Assembly: GCA_964651505.1 (NCBI GenBank)
Contig: CAZYXT010000009.1
Coordinates: 1-33,489, forward strand
Origin: Avisuccinivibrio_A sp964651505
Lineage (GTDB): Bacteria; Pseudomonadota; Gammaproteobacteria; Enterobacterales; Succinivibrionaceae
Reading direction: 5' to 3'
DNA length: 33,489 bases
The position numbers and the translations under genes were made by a program. The stretch's first letter is position 1. Every line of letters starts with the position of its first letter. This document shows positions 7,711-15,104 of this stretch, one piece after another. The notes beneath the pieces were generated by a model, which did not search any database, was not told where the DNA came from, and saw nothing but the letters and a program-made list of their open reading frames with translations.

Positions 7711-8063
7711 GGCAAAATCCTCAAAAAACAAAATAAATCAAAAGATAATTTGAGAAATTCATTTTATTAGTGCATACCGTACTACAAAACAGCAAAATTG
7801 TCAAGGATTTTTTAAGATTTCATGAATTTTGTGACACAGGCATGCTTTTTTTTAGCTAAAGCCTTGATTCAAGCGGGGGTTAAGATAAAGGAAGAAGACA
7901 AGATAAAGAAAGGTCGGAAACTGCCAAGGCAGATATAGTACAGAAACTTGGGAACTTTTTACTAAATTATACACAAAAATAAACCATTGGCGCAAGGGGT
8001 TATAGAAAATATTTGGCTTAAAACCAGGGGTTTTGTGAAAAGCAAAGGAAGGAGATTAGTTTA
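7711..8063. other. AT-rich spacer between the two transposase loci
   Basis: These roughly 350 bases are clearly AT-richer than the surrounding genes and carry no supportable ORF. The sequence includes homopolymeric A and T runs (for example T8 near 7846-7853). ATACCGTACTAC at about 7774-7785 resembles GTTACTGTACTATC at about 5920-5933 on the other side of the AT-hook transposase gene, but in direct, not inverted, orientation. The minus-strand transposase promoter should lie in the part next to 7710. Confidence 0.4.
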
Positions 8064-8089
8064 AGAAATTCCGAGGTAATTATACGATA
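8064..8089 (+). repeat. Left terminal inverted repeat of the IS
   Basis: It begins AGAAATTCCGAGGTA and continues into ATTATACGATA. It matches the reverse complement of 10078-10103 at 24 of 26 positions; the mismatches are A/C after AGAAATTCCG and A/G after GGT. The inner ATTATACGATAA (8079-8090) is the same motif found as a palindrome at the transposase promoter. CCGAGG (8071-8076) also pairs with CCTCGG (8094-8099) just inside the end. Confidence 0.85.
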
Positions 8090-8190
8090 AACGCCTCGGG
8101 GTTCTTAACGCCCCTCTTTCTTTGCCGGCCGACCGGCCATTAAACCTGCATTAAAAAGCCATTTTGCCAATTTTTCTCTGCCCTTTTGGG

Positions 8191-8219
8191 TTGAATTTGT
8201 CGTGTTTTTATCGTATAAT
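8191..8219 (+). promoter_or_regulatory. Transposase promoter, TTGAAT - 17 - TATAAT
   Basis: The -35 TTGAAT (8191-8196) and a consensus -10 TATAAT (8214-8219) are separated by 17 bases, which is near-ideal sigma-70 spacing. Transcription would start near 8226. The -10 is entirely inside the left arm of the palindrome at 8208-8243, so any protein bound there should block this promoter. Confidence 0.75.
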
Positions 8220-8243
8220 CTTAGTATAGTGATTATACGATAA
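8208..8243. promoter_or_regulatory. 13-bp perfect palindromic operator carrying the IS-end motif
   Basis: TTATCGTATAATC (8208-8220) and GATTATACGATAA (8231-8243) are exact inverted repeats 10 bases apart. The core ATTATACGATA is identical to the inner half of both terminal repeats (8079-8089; 10078-10088, inverted). The element therefore holds four copies of one motif, two at the ends and two across its own promoter. The inference is that the transposase, which must bind its ends, also binds here and represses itself. Confidence 0.75.
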
Positions 8244-8253
8244 GGACGGCAAA

Positions 8254-10026
8254 ATGACAGACGGCAAAAATGCTTGCGGAGCCAAACCCAAGATTGATGT
8301 GTCCAAAGTTCAAGGCATGCCGCAAGGCTGCTCGGTGCAGTTCGTGCGCGGACATTGGTATGTGGTCAAGCGCAGCTATGCCCTTAACAAAGAGACCGGC
8401 AAGTACGTCGAATCGCGCACCACATTGGGCCAGATCGTCGATAACGTCTTTTACTCAAAAGCGGACTACCGCCACAAATTTCAGCGCGGCATGATCAAAC
8501 GCAAGGAGCCAAAGATCAGCGAGCTTGCAGGCGACGATCTGCCTTTGAAGCTCCTCGAAGAGCTCTCCCCGGCCCAAATAAACTTCCTCTCCAATCAATT
8601 CACAACAGGCACTGCAGGGGCAGTGCCCATCTACTACCATTTGGCCTTGCAAAGCCGGTTGTTTGAGGATTTGGCTGCCGCCTTCGGCAGCGCGGATGTT
8701 GCCAAAAAGCTCTTGAGCATAGCCATTTTCTTCATTGTTTCAGGCGACAACAGTTCAACCTGCTACAAAGACTTTGCCGCCACCCATTACCTGCCCTGGC
8801 AAAACTCTCTTTCAAGCCAAGAGATCAGCGCCTTCTACAAAGAAATAGGCAACCTGCAAAGGGCAGTCAACACCTTCTTTGTCTTGAGAGCTCGGCGCTT
8901 GAAGAGTCAGGAGATCTTAATTTCCATTGACAGCACATCCATTGCCACCTCTGCTTCGCGCTGCTCCTTGGCCATGACAGGCAAGAACAAGCGCGATGCC
9001 TTTGAGTCTCAGATCGGATTGGCTGTAGTCTTTAACCATAACACCGGCGAGCCTCTGTTCTATCGCACGCTCCCGGGGAATCTGCATGACAGCAAAACCA
9101 TGCTTGAGCTGCTCACAGATCTGACCCATCTTGATATTCACAACGAGTGCGTCGCATCGCTCGACAGGGGCTATTGCACTTTGGAGAACGTTCGTTTGGC
9201 CAAGCAGATGGGCATCAAGACTTGCATGGCGTTAACCCCCACCCCCAAATGGAGTTTGGAGGCGGTTGACAAGGCCGTTGAACTGATGAGGCAGCTCAAG
9301 TCCGATGCCTTCATCAGGCAGGATGCGGTCAAAGGGGCCACCGTTGCCGTGACTGCAAGCAACGGGACCATCGCCGAAGAGCTGTGGCTGCACGTCTTCT
9401 GCAGCGAGCGCAATGCCTATTATGCAAAGAGCGCCTTCTTGTCCGAGCTGCGGTCGTTTGAAGAGCTTTGGGCCTCCAAGCAAGGGCGGGTCAAAGCGCT
9501 GAGAAAATCATCCCTCATGGACTTCTTCAATGAAACAGCCGACGGCAAACTCAAGCGCAATCGCAAGGCTGTTGATGAGGCTCTAAAGTACGCAGGCTTC
9601 TTTGGCACGGTGACCACTTATGAATGCACCGCGCAGGAATGCTATGACACCTATGATCTCAGATCTGATCTTGAGCGCATCTTCAGATCAGGCAAACAGG
9701 ACATTAACCTCAATGTGCTCAGAACACACAGCGATCTGACTTGCAACGGCAAACTCTTCGTCTGCTTTATTGCGCTGTGCCTGCTTGAGAGGCTTAAAAG
9801 GGAGCTCTCCTTGCCGCGCCATAAGGAGCTTAAGCATACAAGGCATATTCAATTGCACCCCCGTCAGTACGACATTGATGATGTCAACAACGGTTGCAAA
9901 TCGGTCAGATATCATCGCCGCCCCTTAAGCGGAGACGTGCTGTACCTTTCGCCGACTAAAGAGCAGATGGCCTTGGCAGAGGCGGCAGGTTGTAAAGATA
10001 TCTACACCTCGCCTCCTGAGTTTTAG
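8254..10026 (+). CDS. IS4-superfamily (IS1634-like) DDE transposase
   Basis: This 590-residue transposase cuts and joins DNA at the ends of its element. The catalytic triad is visible: Asp226 in ILISIDSTSIAT, Asp304 in ASLDRGYCTL, and Glu474 in the exact Y(2)R(3)E(6)K signature Tyr467-Arg470-Glu474-Lys481 (YDLRSDLERIFRSGK). An insertion between the second Asp and the Glu is usual for the IS4 group. The N-terminal 120 residues are presumably the end-binding domain. AAGGA precedes the ATG by about 7 bases. The reading frame is intact, so the element may be active. It is read towards the downstream trp genes. Confidence 0.92.
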   Translation: MTDGKNACGAKPKIDVSKVQGMPQGCSVQFVRGHWYVVKRSYALNKETGKYVESRTTLGQIVDNVFYSKADYRHKFQRGMIKRKEPKISELAGDDLPLKLLEELSPAQINFLSNQFTTGTAGAVPIYYHLALQSRLFEDLAAAFGSADVAKKLLSIAIFFIVSGDNSSTCYKDFAATHYLPWQNSLSSQEISAFYKEIGNLQRAVNTFFVLRARRLKSQEILISIDSTSIATSASRCSLAMTGKNKRDAFESQIGLAVVFNHNTGEPLFYRTLPGNLHDSKTMLELLTDLTHLDIHNECVASLDRGYCTLENVRLAKQMGIKTCMALTPTPKWSLEAVDKAVELMRQLKSDAFIRQDAVKGATVAVTASNGTIAEELWLHVFCSERNAYYAKSAFLSELRSFEELWASKQGRVKALRKSSLMDFFNETADGKLKRNRKAVDEALKYAGFFGTVTTYECTAQECYDTYDLRSDLERIFRSGKQDINLNVLRTHSDLTCNGKLFVCFIALCLLERLKRELSLPRHKELKHTRHIQLHPRQYDIDDVNNGCKSVRYHRRPLSGDVLYLSPTKEQMALAEAAGCKDIYTSPPEF

Positions 10027-10077
10027 CAAAATCGAAATACCGCGGTCCGAAGTTTGGCGCTGTCGCATAATATTGCC

Positions 10078-10103
10078 TATCGTATAATCACCGCGGAATT
10101 TCT
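10078..10103 (-). repeat. Right terminal inverted repeat of the IS
   Basis: It reads TATCGTATAATCACCGCGG then AATTTCT on the plus strand, the inverted partner of 8064-8089. It contains a TATAAT (10083-10088) reading outward towards trpD, but no good -35 is placed 16-18 bases before it. It ends about 69 bases before the -35 of the trpD unit. Confidence 0.85.
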
Positions 10104-10171
10104 AATATTTGCCCTATTTTGGTTAGCCATGCAATTTTGCCGTGCAGTTCAAAAAATCTATGCAATTGTGC

Positions 10172-10199
10172 TTTACAAACTGCATGGGTTTTGTATGAT
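10172..10199 (+). promoter_or_regulatory. Promoter of the trpDCFBA unit, TTTACA - 16 - TATGAT
   Basis: The -35 TTTACA (10172-10177) and -10 TATGAT (10194-10199) are separated by 16 bases. The start would be near 10206, about 26 bases before the leader ATG at 10232. TTTACAA occurs again at 10204-10210, near the start site, and could be part of an operator. No CTAGT-type TrpR site is evident. Confidence 0.7.
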
Positions 10200-10231
10200 T
10201 GTGTTTACAATTTGATATTGAGGTTTTCAAA

Positions 10232-10282
10232 ATGAATTGCATCAATGCTTCGGGCTTTAAGTGGTGGCGCCTCGCAGACTAG
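10232..10282 (+). CDS. trpL: trp operon leader peptide 2 (16 aa, tandem Trp-Trp)
   Basis: This short ORF reads MNCINASGFKWWRLAD and ends with TAG at 10280-10282. The adjacent Trp codons are at 10262-10267. It lies 26 bases after a good promoter and directly before an attenuator hairpin set, upstream of trpD. The ribosome site is weak (GAGG at about 10220-10223). Its sequence is unlike the first leader (MNNRSASLVWRWCLP), apart from the N-terminal Met-Asn and a Trp/Arg cluster, so it does not look like a recent duplicate. It makes the second half of the pathway independently responsive to charged tRNA-Trp. Confidence 0.9.
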   Translation: MNCINASGFKWWRLAD

Positions 10283-10340
10283 CGGGGATCCTTCTTTATT
10301 GACCAAAGTATTGAAAGAGACCCGCATAAGGCGGGTTTTT
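10270..10340 (+). terminator. Transcription attenuator upstream of trpD
   Basis: Segments 1:2 pair CCTCGC (10270-10275) with GCGGGG (10282-10287) around AGACTA. Segments 2:3 (antiterminator) pair GCGGG (10282-10286) with CCCGC (10321-10325). Segments 3:4 (terminator) pair CCCGC (10321-10325) with GCGGG (10331-10335) around ATAAG, followed by T5 at 10336-10340. Segment 1 begins just after the tandem Trp codons. The logic is the same as upstream of trpE, but the spacer between segments 2 and 3 is longer. Confidence 0.88.
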
Positions 10341-10398
10341 ATATGATAATAAGCCTGCCTGGGAAAGCGACAATGAGCATTATTTAGGAGGCTTAATC

Positions 10399-11412
10399 AT
10401 GTATCCGCACCAAGACAAACTCTATTCTTGCACCAACCTCACCCAGAGCGAAAGCGAAGAGCTGTTTGACAGCATCTTCAAAGGCGAAGTCACCGACATC
10501 GAGTTAAGCTCTATTTTGACGGCATTAAAGCTCAAAGGCGAAACCCAAGAGGAAATCGCAGGAGCCGCCTTGGCCATGCTCAGAGTCGCAGGCCGCATTA
10601 AACGGCCCGACTATGAAATAGGCGAAATTGTAGGCACAGGCGGCGACGGGCTTAACACCATCAATATCTCGACCCTCGCCGGCATCACGGGCTCCTGCCT
10701 TGGCCTTAAGATCGCCAAGCACGGCAACCGCGCCGTCTCCTCGAAAACCGGCGCTTCGGATCTGTTGGGTGCCTTGGGCTACAACCTGGCCATCACCCCG
10801 GACAACATCGTCAAAAGCCTTGACGAAGAAGGTTTTGCCTTCATCTTTGCCCAGCAGTTCCACAAGGCCATGAAGTACGCCGCCGCCGTAAGACAAAGCT
10901 TAAAGACCCGCACCATCTTCAATCTGCTGGGGCCTTTGACCAATCCTTTGAAGCCCTCCTACGAACTTTTGGGCGTGTACTCAAAAGATCTGTTGGAAGT
11001 CATGGCCCAAACCTTAAGAGCCACGGGGGTCAAACAGGCCTATTGCGTCAACGGCATGGGCATGGACGAGATTGCCCCTTTTGGCACCACCTGCTATGCC
11101 CGCCTCTTCTCCGACGGCCATATCGAAAGCGGCGTCATCACCAAAGAAACCCTGGGCATCGCGCATGACTACACTCAAGAGGACATCACGGGCGGCACCC
11201 CCGAGGAGAACAAAGAGACAGCCTTGAATATTCTTTCAGGCCGCGGCAAGGATGCCCACAATGCCGCCGTGGGCGCCAACCTCGCAGCCCTCCTGGTCTT
11301 GGGCGGCAAAGCCTCCGATCTCAAAGAAGGCTTTGATCTGGCAGTCTCAACCTTAAAAAGCGGCGTTGCCGTCTCCAAGCTTGAGCGTTTGTGCCAAATT
11401 TCAAGGGGCTGA
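10399..11412 (+). CDS. trpD: Anthranilate phosphoribosyltransferase
   Basis: TrpD transfers the phosphoribosyl group of PRPP to anthranilate. The 337 residues match a stand-alone enzyme without a fused amidotransferase, which agrees with the separate trpG. GTGGDGLNTINIST (79-92) is the PRPP/Mg loop and KHGNRAVSSKTGASDLLGALG (from residue 107) is the second diagnostic motif. RTIFNLLGPLTNP and GMGMDEIAPF are also conserved. AGGAGG lies about 8 bases before the ATG. The gene follows the second attenuator and overlaps the ribosome-binding region of trpCF (gap of 2 bases to its ATG), so it heads a five-activity unit ending with trpA. Confidence 0.96.
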   Translation: MYPHQDKLYSCTNLTQSESEELFDSIFKGEVTDIELSSILTALKLKGETQEEIAGAALAMLRVAGRIKRPDYEIGEIVGTGGDGLNTINISTLAGITGSCLGLKIAKHGNRAVSSKTGASDLLGALGYNLAITPDNIVKSLDEEGFAFIFAQQFHKAMKYAAAVRQSLKTRTIFNLLGPLTNPLKPSYELLGVYSKDLLEVMAQTLRATGVKQAYCVNGMGMDEIAPFGTTCYARLFSDGHIESGVITKETLGIAHDYTQEDITGGTPEENKETALNILSGRGKDAHNAAVGANLAALLVLGGKASDLKEGFDLAVSTLKSGVAVSKLERLCQISRG

Positions 11413-11414
11413 TC

Positions 11415-12854
11415 ATGCTGCAAAGCGAAGCTTTAAACGAGCAGACCCTGCAATTTCCAGGGCTCAATCACGAGGGACTTGAGGGCACGGTGCTTGCCGC
11501 CATCATCAACCGCAGGGTGGCAGACTTCAAAAACGAGCAAAGCCCCGTCAAGACGCGCGATGTTCCGATTGTCAGCCTCTGCGAGGCGCTCAAGGGACCC
11601 TGCCGCCACTTTATTTTGGAGTGCAAATGTTCATCCCCGACCCTGGGCAGCATCAACGAGAGCCTTGATGCCGATGCCTTTGCCTCCGTCTACTCGCGCT
11701 ATGCCGATGCCATCTCGGTTTTATGCGAGCCCGTGTTTTTCGGAGGCAGCCTTAAAAGGCTCCGCCGCATCAAACAGCAAACGACGCTGCCTGTCATCTG
11801 CAAAGACTTCATCATCGATGAGCATCAAATAGACAATGCTTATGCAGCAGGGGCAGATGCCGTGTTGCTCATGTGCTCGGTGCTCAAGTTTGACAGGCTT
11901 TTAAAGCTGTATGAGTATGCCAAAACGCTCGGGCTTGAGGCCATCGTGGAGACTGCAACCGCTCAAGAGGCTCAATTTGCCATCAAGCACGGCTTTAAGA
12001 TCGCAGGCATCAACAATCGCGATTTGAAGACCTTGAAGGTGGACTTTCAAACCTCCTTTGATCTAAAGTTTTTGCTTGATGACAAAGAGCGCGCGGTTAT
12101 AAGCGAGTCGGGCGTCAAAAGCCGCGCCGACGTGTTGAAGCTTTACCCTTTTCACAACTTTTTGGTAGGCTCGGCCCTGTGCAAGGAGCAAAATCCCCTG
12201 CGCGCCGTCAAAGCCTTGACCTTGGGCTATAACAAAGTGTGCGGCATCAATTCGCTTGAAGCCTTGCAAGAGGCGATCAGATCAGATGCCGTCATGGCAG
12301 GATTCATCTTTGTCCCGGCCTCCCCGCGCTATATCGAACCTGAGTTTGCCCAAGAGATCATAGATAAGACCAAGGCCCAAGAGAGCCTTTACACCGTTGG
12401 AGTGTTCAAAGATCAAAACCCCGATGAGGTGATCAAGATTGCCTCCAAGCTTGGCTTTGATTGCGTGCAATTGCACGGCAAAGAGGATGTGCCCTATATC
12501 CTCAGGCTCAAAGAAGCCTTGGGCGGTGTTAAAATCATCAAGGCTTTGAACATTGAAGATTTGTCATCCTTTGAGGCTTACAAAACCTATGCGCCTCATT
12601 GCGATTTTATCTTGTTTGACAGCAAGTCCCCGGGCTCAGGGCAATCCTTTGATTGGACCAAGATCCCGGAGGGGATCGACAAAGGCCGCTGCCTGCTCTC
12701 GGGGGGACTGAATCTTTCCAACCTCAAAGAGGCCATGTCTTTGGGCTTTGCAGGTTACGACATCAATTCGGGCGTGGAAAAAAGCAAGGGACAAAAAGAC
12801 CCCTGCTTGATCAAGGCAGCTTTGGCGGCCATGAATACTAAGGAGATATTTTAA
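11415..12854 (+). CDS. trpCF: Bifunctional indole-3-glycerol-phosphate synthase / phosphoribosylanthranilate isomerase
   Basis: This is a fusion of two TIM-barrel enzymes catalysing consecutive steps (TrpF isomerisation, then TrpC ring closure); at 479 residues it is a little longer than the E. coli fusion. The TrpC half shows FILECKCSSPTLG, VICKDFIIDEHQI, ADAVLLM, LEAIVETA and INNRDLKT. The TrpF half shows KVCGINSLE with the catalytic Cys, FDCVQLHGKED, a FDSKSPGSGQSFDW segment with the catalytic Asp, and LSGGLNLSNL followed by YDINSGVE. I use the ATG at 11415, preceded by AAGGGG; an in-frame GTG at 11391 lies within trpD. Its stop shares a base with the trpB ATG (TAATG). Confidence 0.95.
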   Translation: MLQSEALNEQTLQFPGLNHEGLEGTVLAAIINRRVADFKNEQSPVKTRDVPIVSLCEALKGPCRHFILECKCSSPTLGSINESLDADAFASVYSRYADAISVLCEPVFFGGSLKRLRRIKQQTTLPVICKDFIIDEHQIDNAYAAGADAVLLMCSVLKFDRLLKLYEYAKTLGLEAIVETATAQEAQFAIKHGFKIAGINNRDLKTLKVDFQTSFDLKFLLDDKERAVISESGVKSRADVLKLYPFHNFLVGSALCKEQNPLRAVKALTLGYNKVCGINSLEALQEAIRSDAVMAGFIFVPASPRYIEPEFAQEIIDKTKAQESLYTVGVFKDQNPDEVIKIASKLGFDCVQLHGKEDVPYILRLKEALGGVKIIKALNIEDLSSFEAYKTYAPHCDFILFDSKSPGSGQSFDWTKIPEGIDKGRCLLSGGLNLSNLKEAMSLGFAGYDINSGVEKSKGQKDPCLIKAALAAMNTKEIF

Positions 12855-14080
12855 TGACGTTGCTAAACCCCTTCTTTGGCAAATTCGGCGGCATGTATGT
12901 GCCCGAGGTCTTATACCCGGCATTGATTCAGCTTGAAAAGGCCTTTGTGGATGCCACAAAAGATCCTGCCTTCCATGAAGAATTTTCCTCCCTGCTCAAA
13001 AACTATGCAGGGCGCCCCACTCCTTTGACCCTGTGCCGCAATCTGACGGCAGGCACCAAAACCAAGCTTTATTTGAAGCGCGAAGATCTGCTGCACGGCG
13101 GCGCCCATAAGACCAATCAGGTCATAGGACAAGCCCTGTTGGCCAAGCGCATGGGCAAAACCCGCATCATTGCCGAAACAGGCGCAGGGCAGCACGGCGT
13201 GGCCACGGCCCTCATCTGCGCCCTCTTGGGTCTTGAGTGCACCATCTATATGGGTGCCACCGACGTCAAAAGGCAAATGCCCAACGTATTCAGAATGCGC
13301 CTGATGGGAGCGCAGGTCAAAGAGATCACCTCAGGCGTGGCCACCTTAAAGGAAGCCTGCAACGAAGCCTTGCGCGATTGGGCAGGCAGCTTTGAAAACA
13401 CCCACTACATGATAGGCACGGCCGCAGGTCCCCACCCCTTCCCCACCATCGTGCGCGAATTTCAGCGCATGATAGGAGAGGAGACGCGCAAGCAGATTAT
13501 GGAGCGCGAAGGCAGATTGCCCGATGCAGTCTGCGCCTGCGTGGGCGGCGGCTCCAATGCCATCGGCATGTTTGCAGACTTTTTGGACACCGATGTGCCC
13601 CTGTACGGCGTGGAGCCCGGGGGCATGGGCATCGACACTCCCAAGCATGGTGCCACCTTGGAAAAAGGCGTTGAGGGCATCTTCTTTGGGGCCTACTCTT
13701 TTAATCTGCAAACAAAAGACGGGCAAATCAACGAGTCCTACTCGATTTCGGCAGGATTGGACTTTCCTTCGGTCGGTCCCCAGCACAGCTATTTGAAGGA
13801 CACGGGGCGGGTCAATTACGTCAATGCCACCGATCGCGAGGCTTTGGAGGCCTTTGTGCTGCTCTCGCAGGAAGAGGGCATCATCCCGGCCCTCGAATCG
13901 TCCCATGCCCTGGCCTATGCGCTGAAGATGATAAGGCAAAACCCCGATAAGGAGCAGCTCATCGTCGTCAACCTCTCCGGGCGCGGCGACAAGGATATCT
14001 TCAATGTCTCTGAGATCTTGCACAAAAACGGCTGGGTCAGACCCGACGGCTCCATCAACGTTGCGGCCATTAATGCCTAA
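12854..14080 (+). CDS. trpB: Tryptophan synthase beta subunit
   Basis: This is the PLP enzyme that condenses indole with serine to tryptophan in an alpha2-beta2 complex with TrpA. It has 408 residues, slightly longer than E. coli TrpB (397). Visible features are FGGMYVPE, KREDLLHGGAHKTNQ with the cofactor Lys86, ETGAGQHGVA, VGGGSNAIGMF (phosphate loop), VGVEPGG-like YGVEPGGMGI, and LSGRGDKD near the C terminus. The ATG overlaps the trpCF stop by one base. AAGGAG precedes it within the end of trpCF, which favours coupled translation. trpA begins after a 9-base gap. Confidence 0.97.
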   Translation: MTLLNPFFGKFGGMYVPEVLYPALIQLEKAFVDATKDPAFHEEFSSLLKNYAGRPTPLTLCRNLTAGTKTKLYLKREDLLHGGAHKTNQVIGQALLAKRMGKTRIIAETGAGQHGVATALICALLGLECTIYMGATDVKRQMPNVFRMRLMGAQVKEITSGVATLKEACNEALRDWAGSFENTHYMIGTAAGPHPFPTIVREFQRMIGEETRKQIMEREGRLPDAVCACVGGGSNAIGMFADFLDTDVPLYGVEPGGMGIDTPKHGATLEKGVEGIFFGAYSFNLQTKDGQINESYSISAGLDFPSVGPQHSYLKDTGRVNYVNATDREALEAFVLLSQEEGIIPALESSHALAYALKMIRQNPDKEQLIVVNLSGRGDKDIFNVSEILHKNGWVRPDGSINVAAINA

Positions 14081-14089
14081 GGAGGGATC

Positions 14090-14911
14090 ATGTTAACTTC
14101 GCATCGCTTTGACCAATTGTTTGCCAAGCTCAAAGAGCGCAACGAAGGCGCTTTCGTGCCCTTTGCCACCTTGTGCGATCCTACACCCGAGATCTCCTTT
14201 GAGATCCTCAAGACCATGATTGAAAGCGGGGCCGATGCCTTGGAACTGGGCATCCCCTTCTCCGATCCCTGTGCCGACGGCTTGGTCATTCAAAAGGCCA
14301 ACCGCCGCGCCTTAAACAGCGGAGCCGACACCGACAAGTGCTTTGAGGTGATTGCCAAGATCCGCGCTTTGTTTGAGGATACCCCCATCTCCTTGCTGGT
14401 GTACTCCAATCTGGTTACAGCCCGCGGCATCGACAAGTTTTACGCCGATGCGGCGGCGGCAGGCGTGGACGCCATTTTGGTGCCCGATATTCCCGTAAGC
14501 TTTATCGACGGCCCCTGCAACTTTAAAGAGGCCGCCCAAAAGAGCGGCGTCAACACCGTGCTGATAGCCCCGCCTAATGCCGATGACGAGACTTTGCAGA
14601 AGATTGCCTCAACCTGCCAAGGCTACACCTATGTGCTCTCGCGCTACGGCATCACCGGCACCGACAGCGTATTTGGCCGCCATGCCGAGGAATTCGTCAA
14701 ATTAAAGGAGTTCAATTCTCCGTGCACGCTGCTGGGCTTTGGCATCTCCACCCCCGAGCATGTGCGCGATGCCTTGGCGCTCGGAGCCGACGGCGCCATC
14801 GTAGGCTCGGCCCTGGTGCGCGACATCGAAAAGCATCTTGACAACAAAGATCAGATGCTCAAAGTCATCGCAGGACACGTCCAAGGCTACAAGGCTGCAA
14901 CCTTAAAGTAA
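14090..14911 (+). CDS. trpA: Tryptophan synthase alpha subunit
   Basis: TrpA cleaves indole-3-glycerol phosphate and passes indole through the tunnel to TrpB. It is a TIM barrel of 273 residues (E. coli 268). LELGIPFSDPCADG carries the catalytic Glu52 and Asp63. VPDIPV, YTYVLSRYGITGTD, LGFGISTPEHV and DGAIVGSALV are family signatures of the phosphate-binding face. The ATG is preceded by AGGAGG. It is the last gene of the unit, and a strong terminator lies about 35 bases after its stop. Confidence 0.97.
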   Translation: MLTSHRFDQLFAKLKERNEGAFVPFATLCDPTPEISFEILKTMIESGADALELGIPFSDPCADGLVIQKANRRALNSGADTDKCFEVIAKIRALFEDTPISLLVYSNLVTARGIDKFYADAAAAGVDAILVPDIPVSFIDGPCNFKEAAQKSGVNTVLIAPPNADDETLQKIASTCQGYTYVLSRYGITGTDSVFGRHAEEFVKLKEFNSPCTLLGFGISTPEHVRDALALGADGAIVGSALVRDIEKHLDNKDQMLKVIAGHVQGYKAATLK

Positions 14912-14944
14912 GGCATCCATTGGCACATCGTGCCTTGAGCTAAA

Positions 14945-14988
14945 GTGCCGCAAGAGAGAATAGAGCGCTCTTGCGGCATCGCTTTTTT
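14945..14988 (+). terminator. Rho-independent terminator after trpA
   Basis: A perfect 11-bp stem, TGCCGCAAGAG (14946-14956) with CTCTTGCGGCA (14968-14978), has an 11-base loop and is followed by T6 at 14983-14988. It closes the trpDCFBA transcript. Confidence 0.9.
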
Positions 14989-15051
14989 GCAATGCCGTCC
15001 TTGATCCAATCAAGGTTTTTGCAAAGGCGCAAAAATTCTGCACCAACTTGT

Positions 15052-15079
15052 TTGCCCAAAAAAAGTTATGGCTTACAAT
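15052..15079 (+). promoter_or_regulatory. Putative promoter of the Sel1-repeat gene
   Basis: TTGCCC (15052-15057), 16 bases, then TACAAT (15074-15079). The predicted start is near 15086, leaving a short 5' leader before the ATG at 15105. Confidence 0.5.
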
Positions 15080-15104
15080 GAAAGATTTTAAATGACGCGT
15101 TTGC

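Larger units (their letters stand above)
8064..10103 (+). mobile_element. Complete IS4-superfamily insertion sequence, about 2.04 kb
   Basis: The element is defined by 26-base imperfect terminal inverted repeats at 8064-8089 and 10078-10103 that differ at two positions, enclosing a single 590-codon transposase. Directly outside the repeats, or overlapping their last base, is TAA on both sides (8062-8064 and 10103-10105), a possible but weak 3-base target duplication. The element sits 130 bases upstream of the trpD leader peptide. With the AT-hook transposase locus it makes up most of the island that separates trpEG from trpDCFBA. IS1634 or a related subgroup is likely, but I cannot fix the family from sequence alone. 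Confidence 0.8.

Noticed and set aside
5920..7785. Terminal inverted repeats of the AT-hook transposase element
   Set aside because: TTACTGTACTATC (about 5921) and ATACCGTACTACA (about 7773) are similar, but in direct orientation, so they cannot be called terminal inverted repeats.
8062..10105. Target-site duplication TAA at the complete IS
   Set aside because: Three bases in an AT-rich context are too likely by chance; mentioned only as a possibility.
13346..14023. Minus-strand ORF of 225 codons inside trpB
   Set aside because: It is antisense to trpB, whose motifs are intact; the open frame follows from codon bias.
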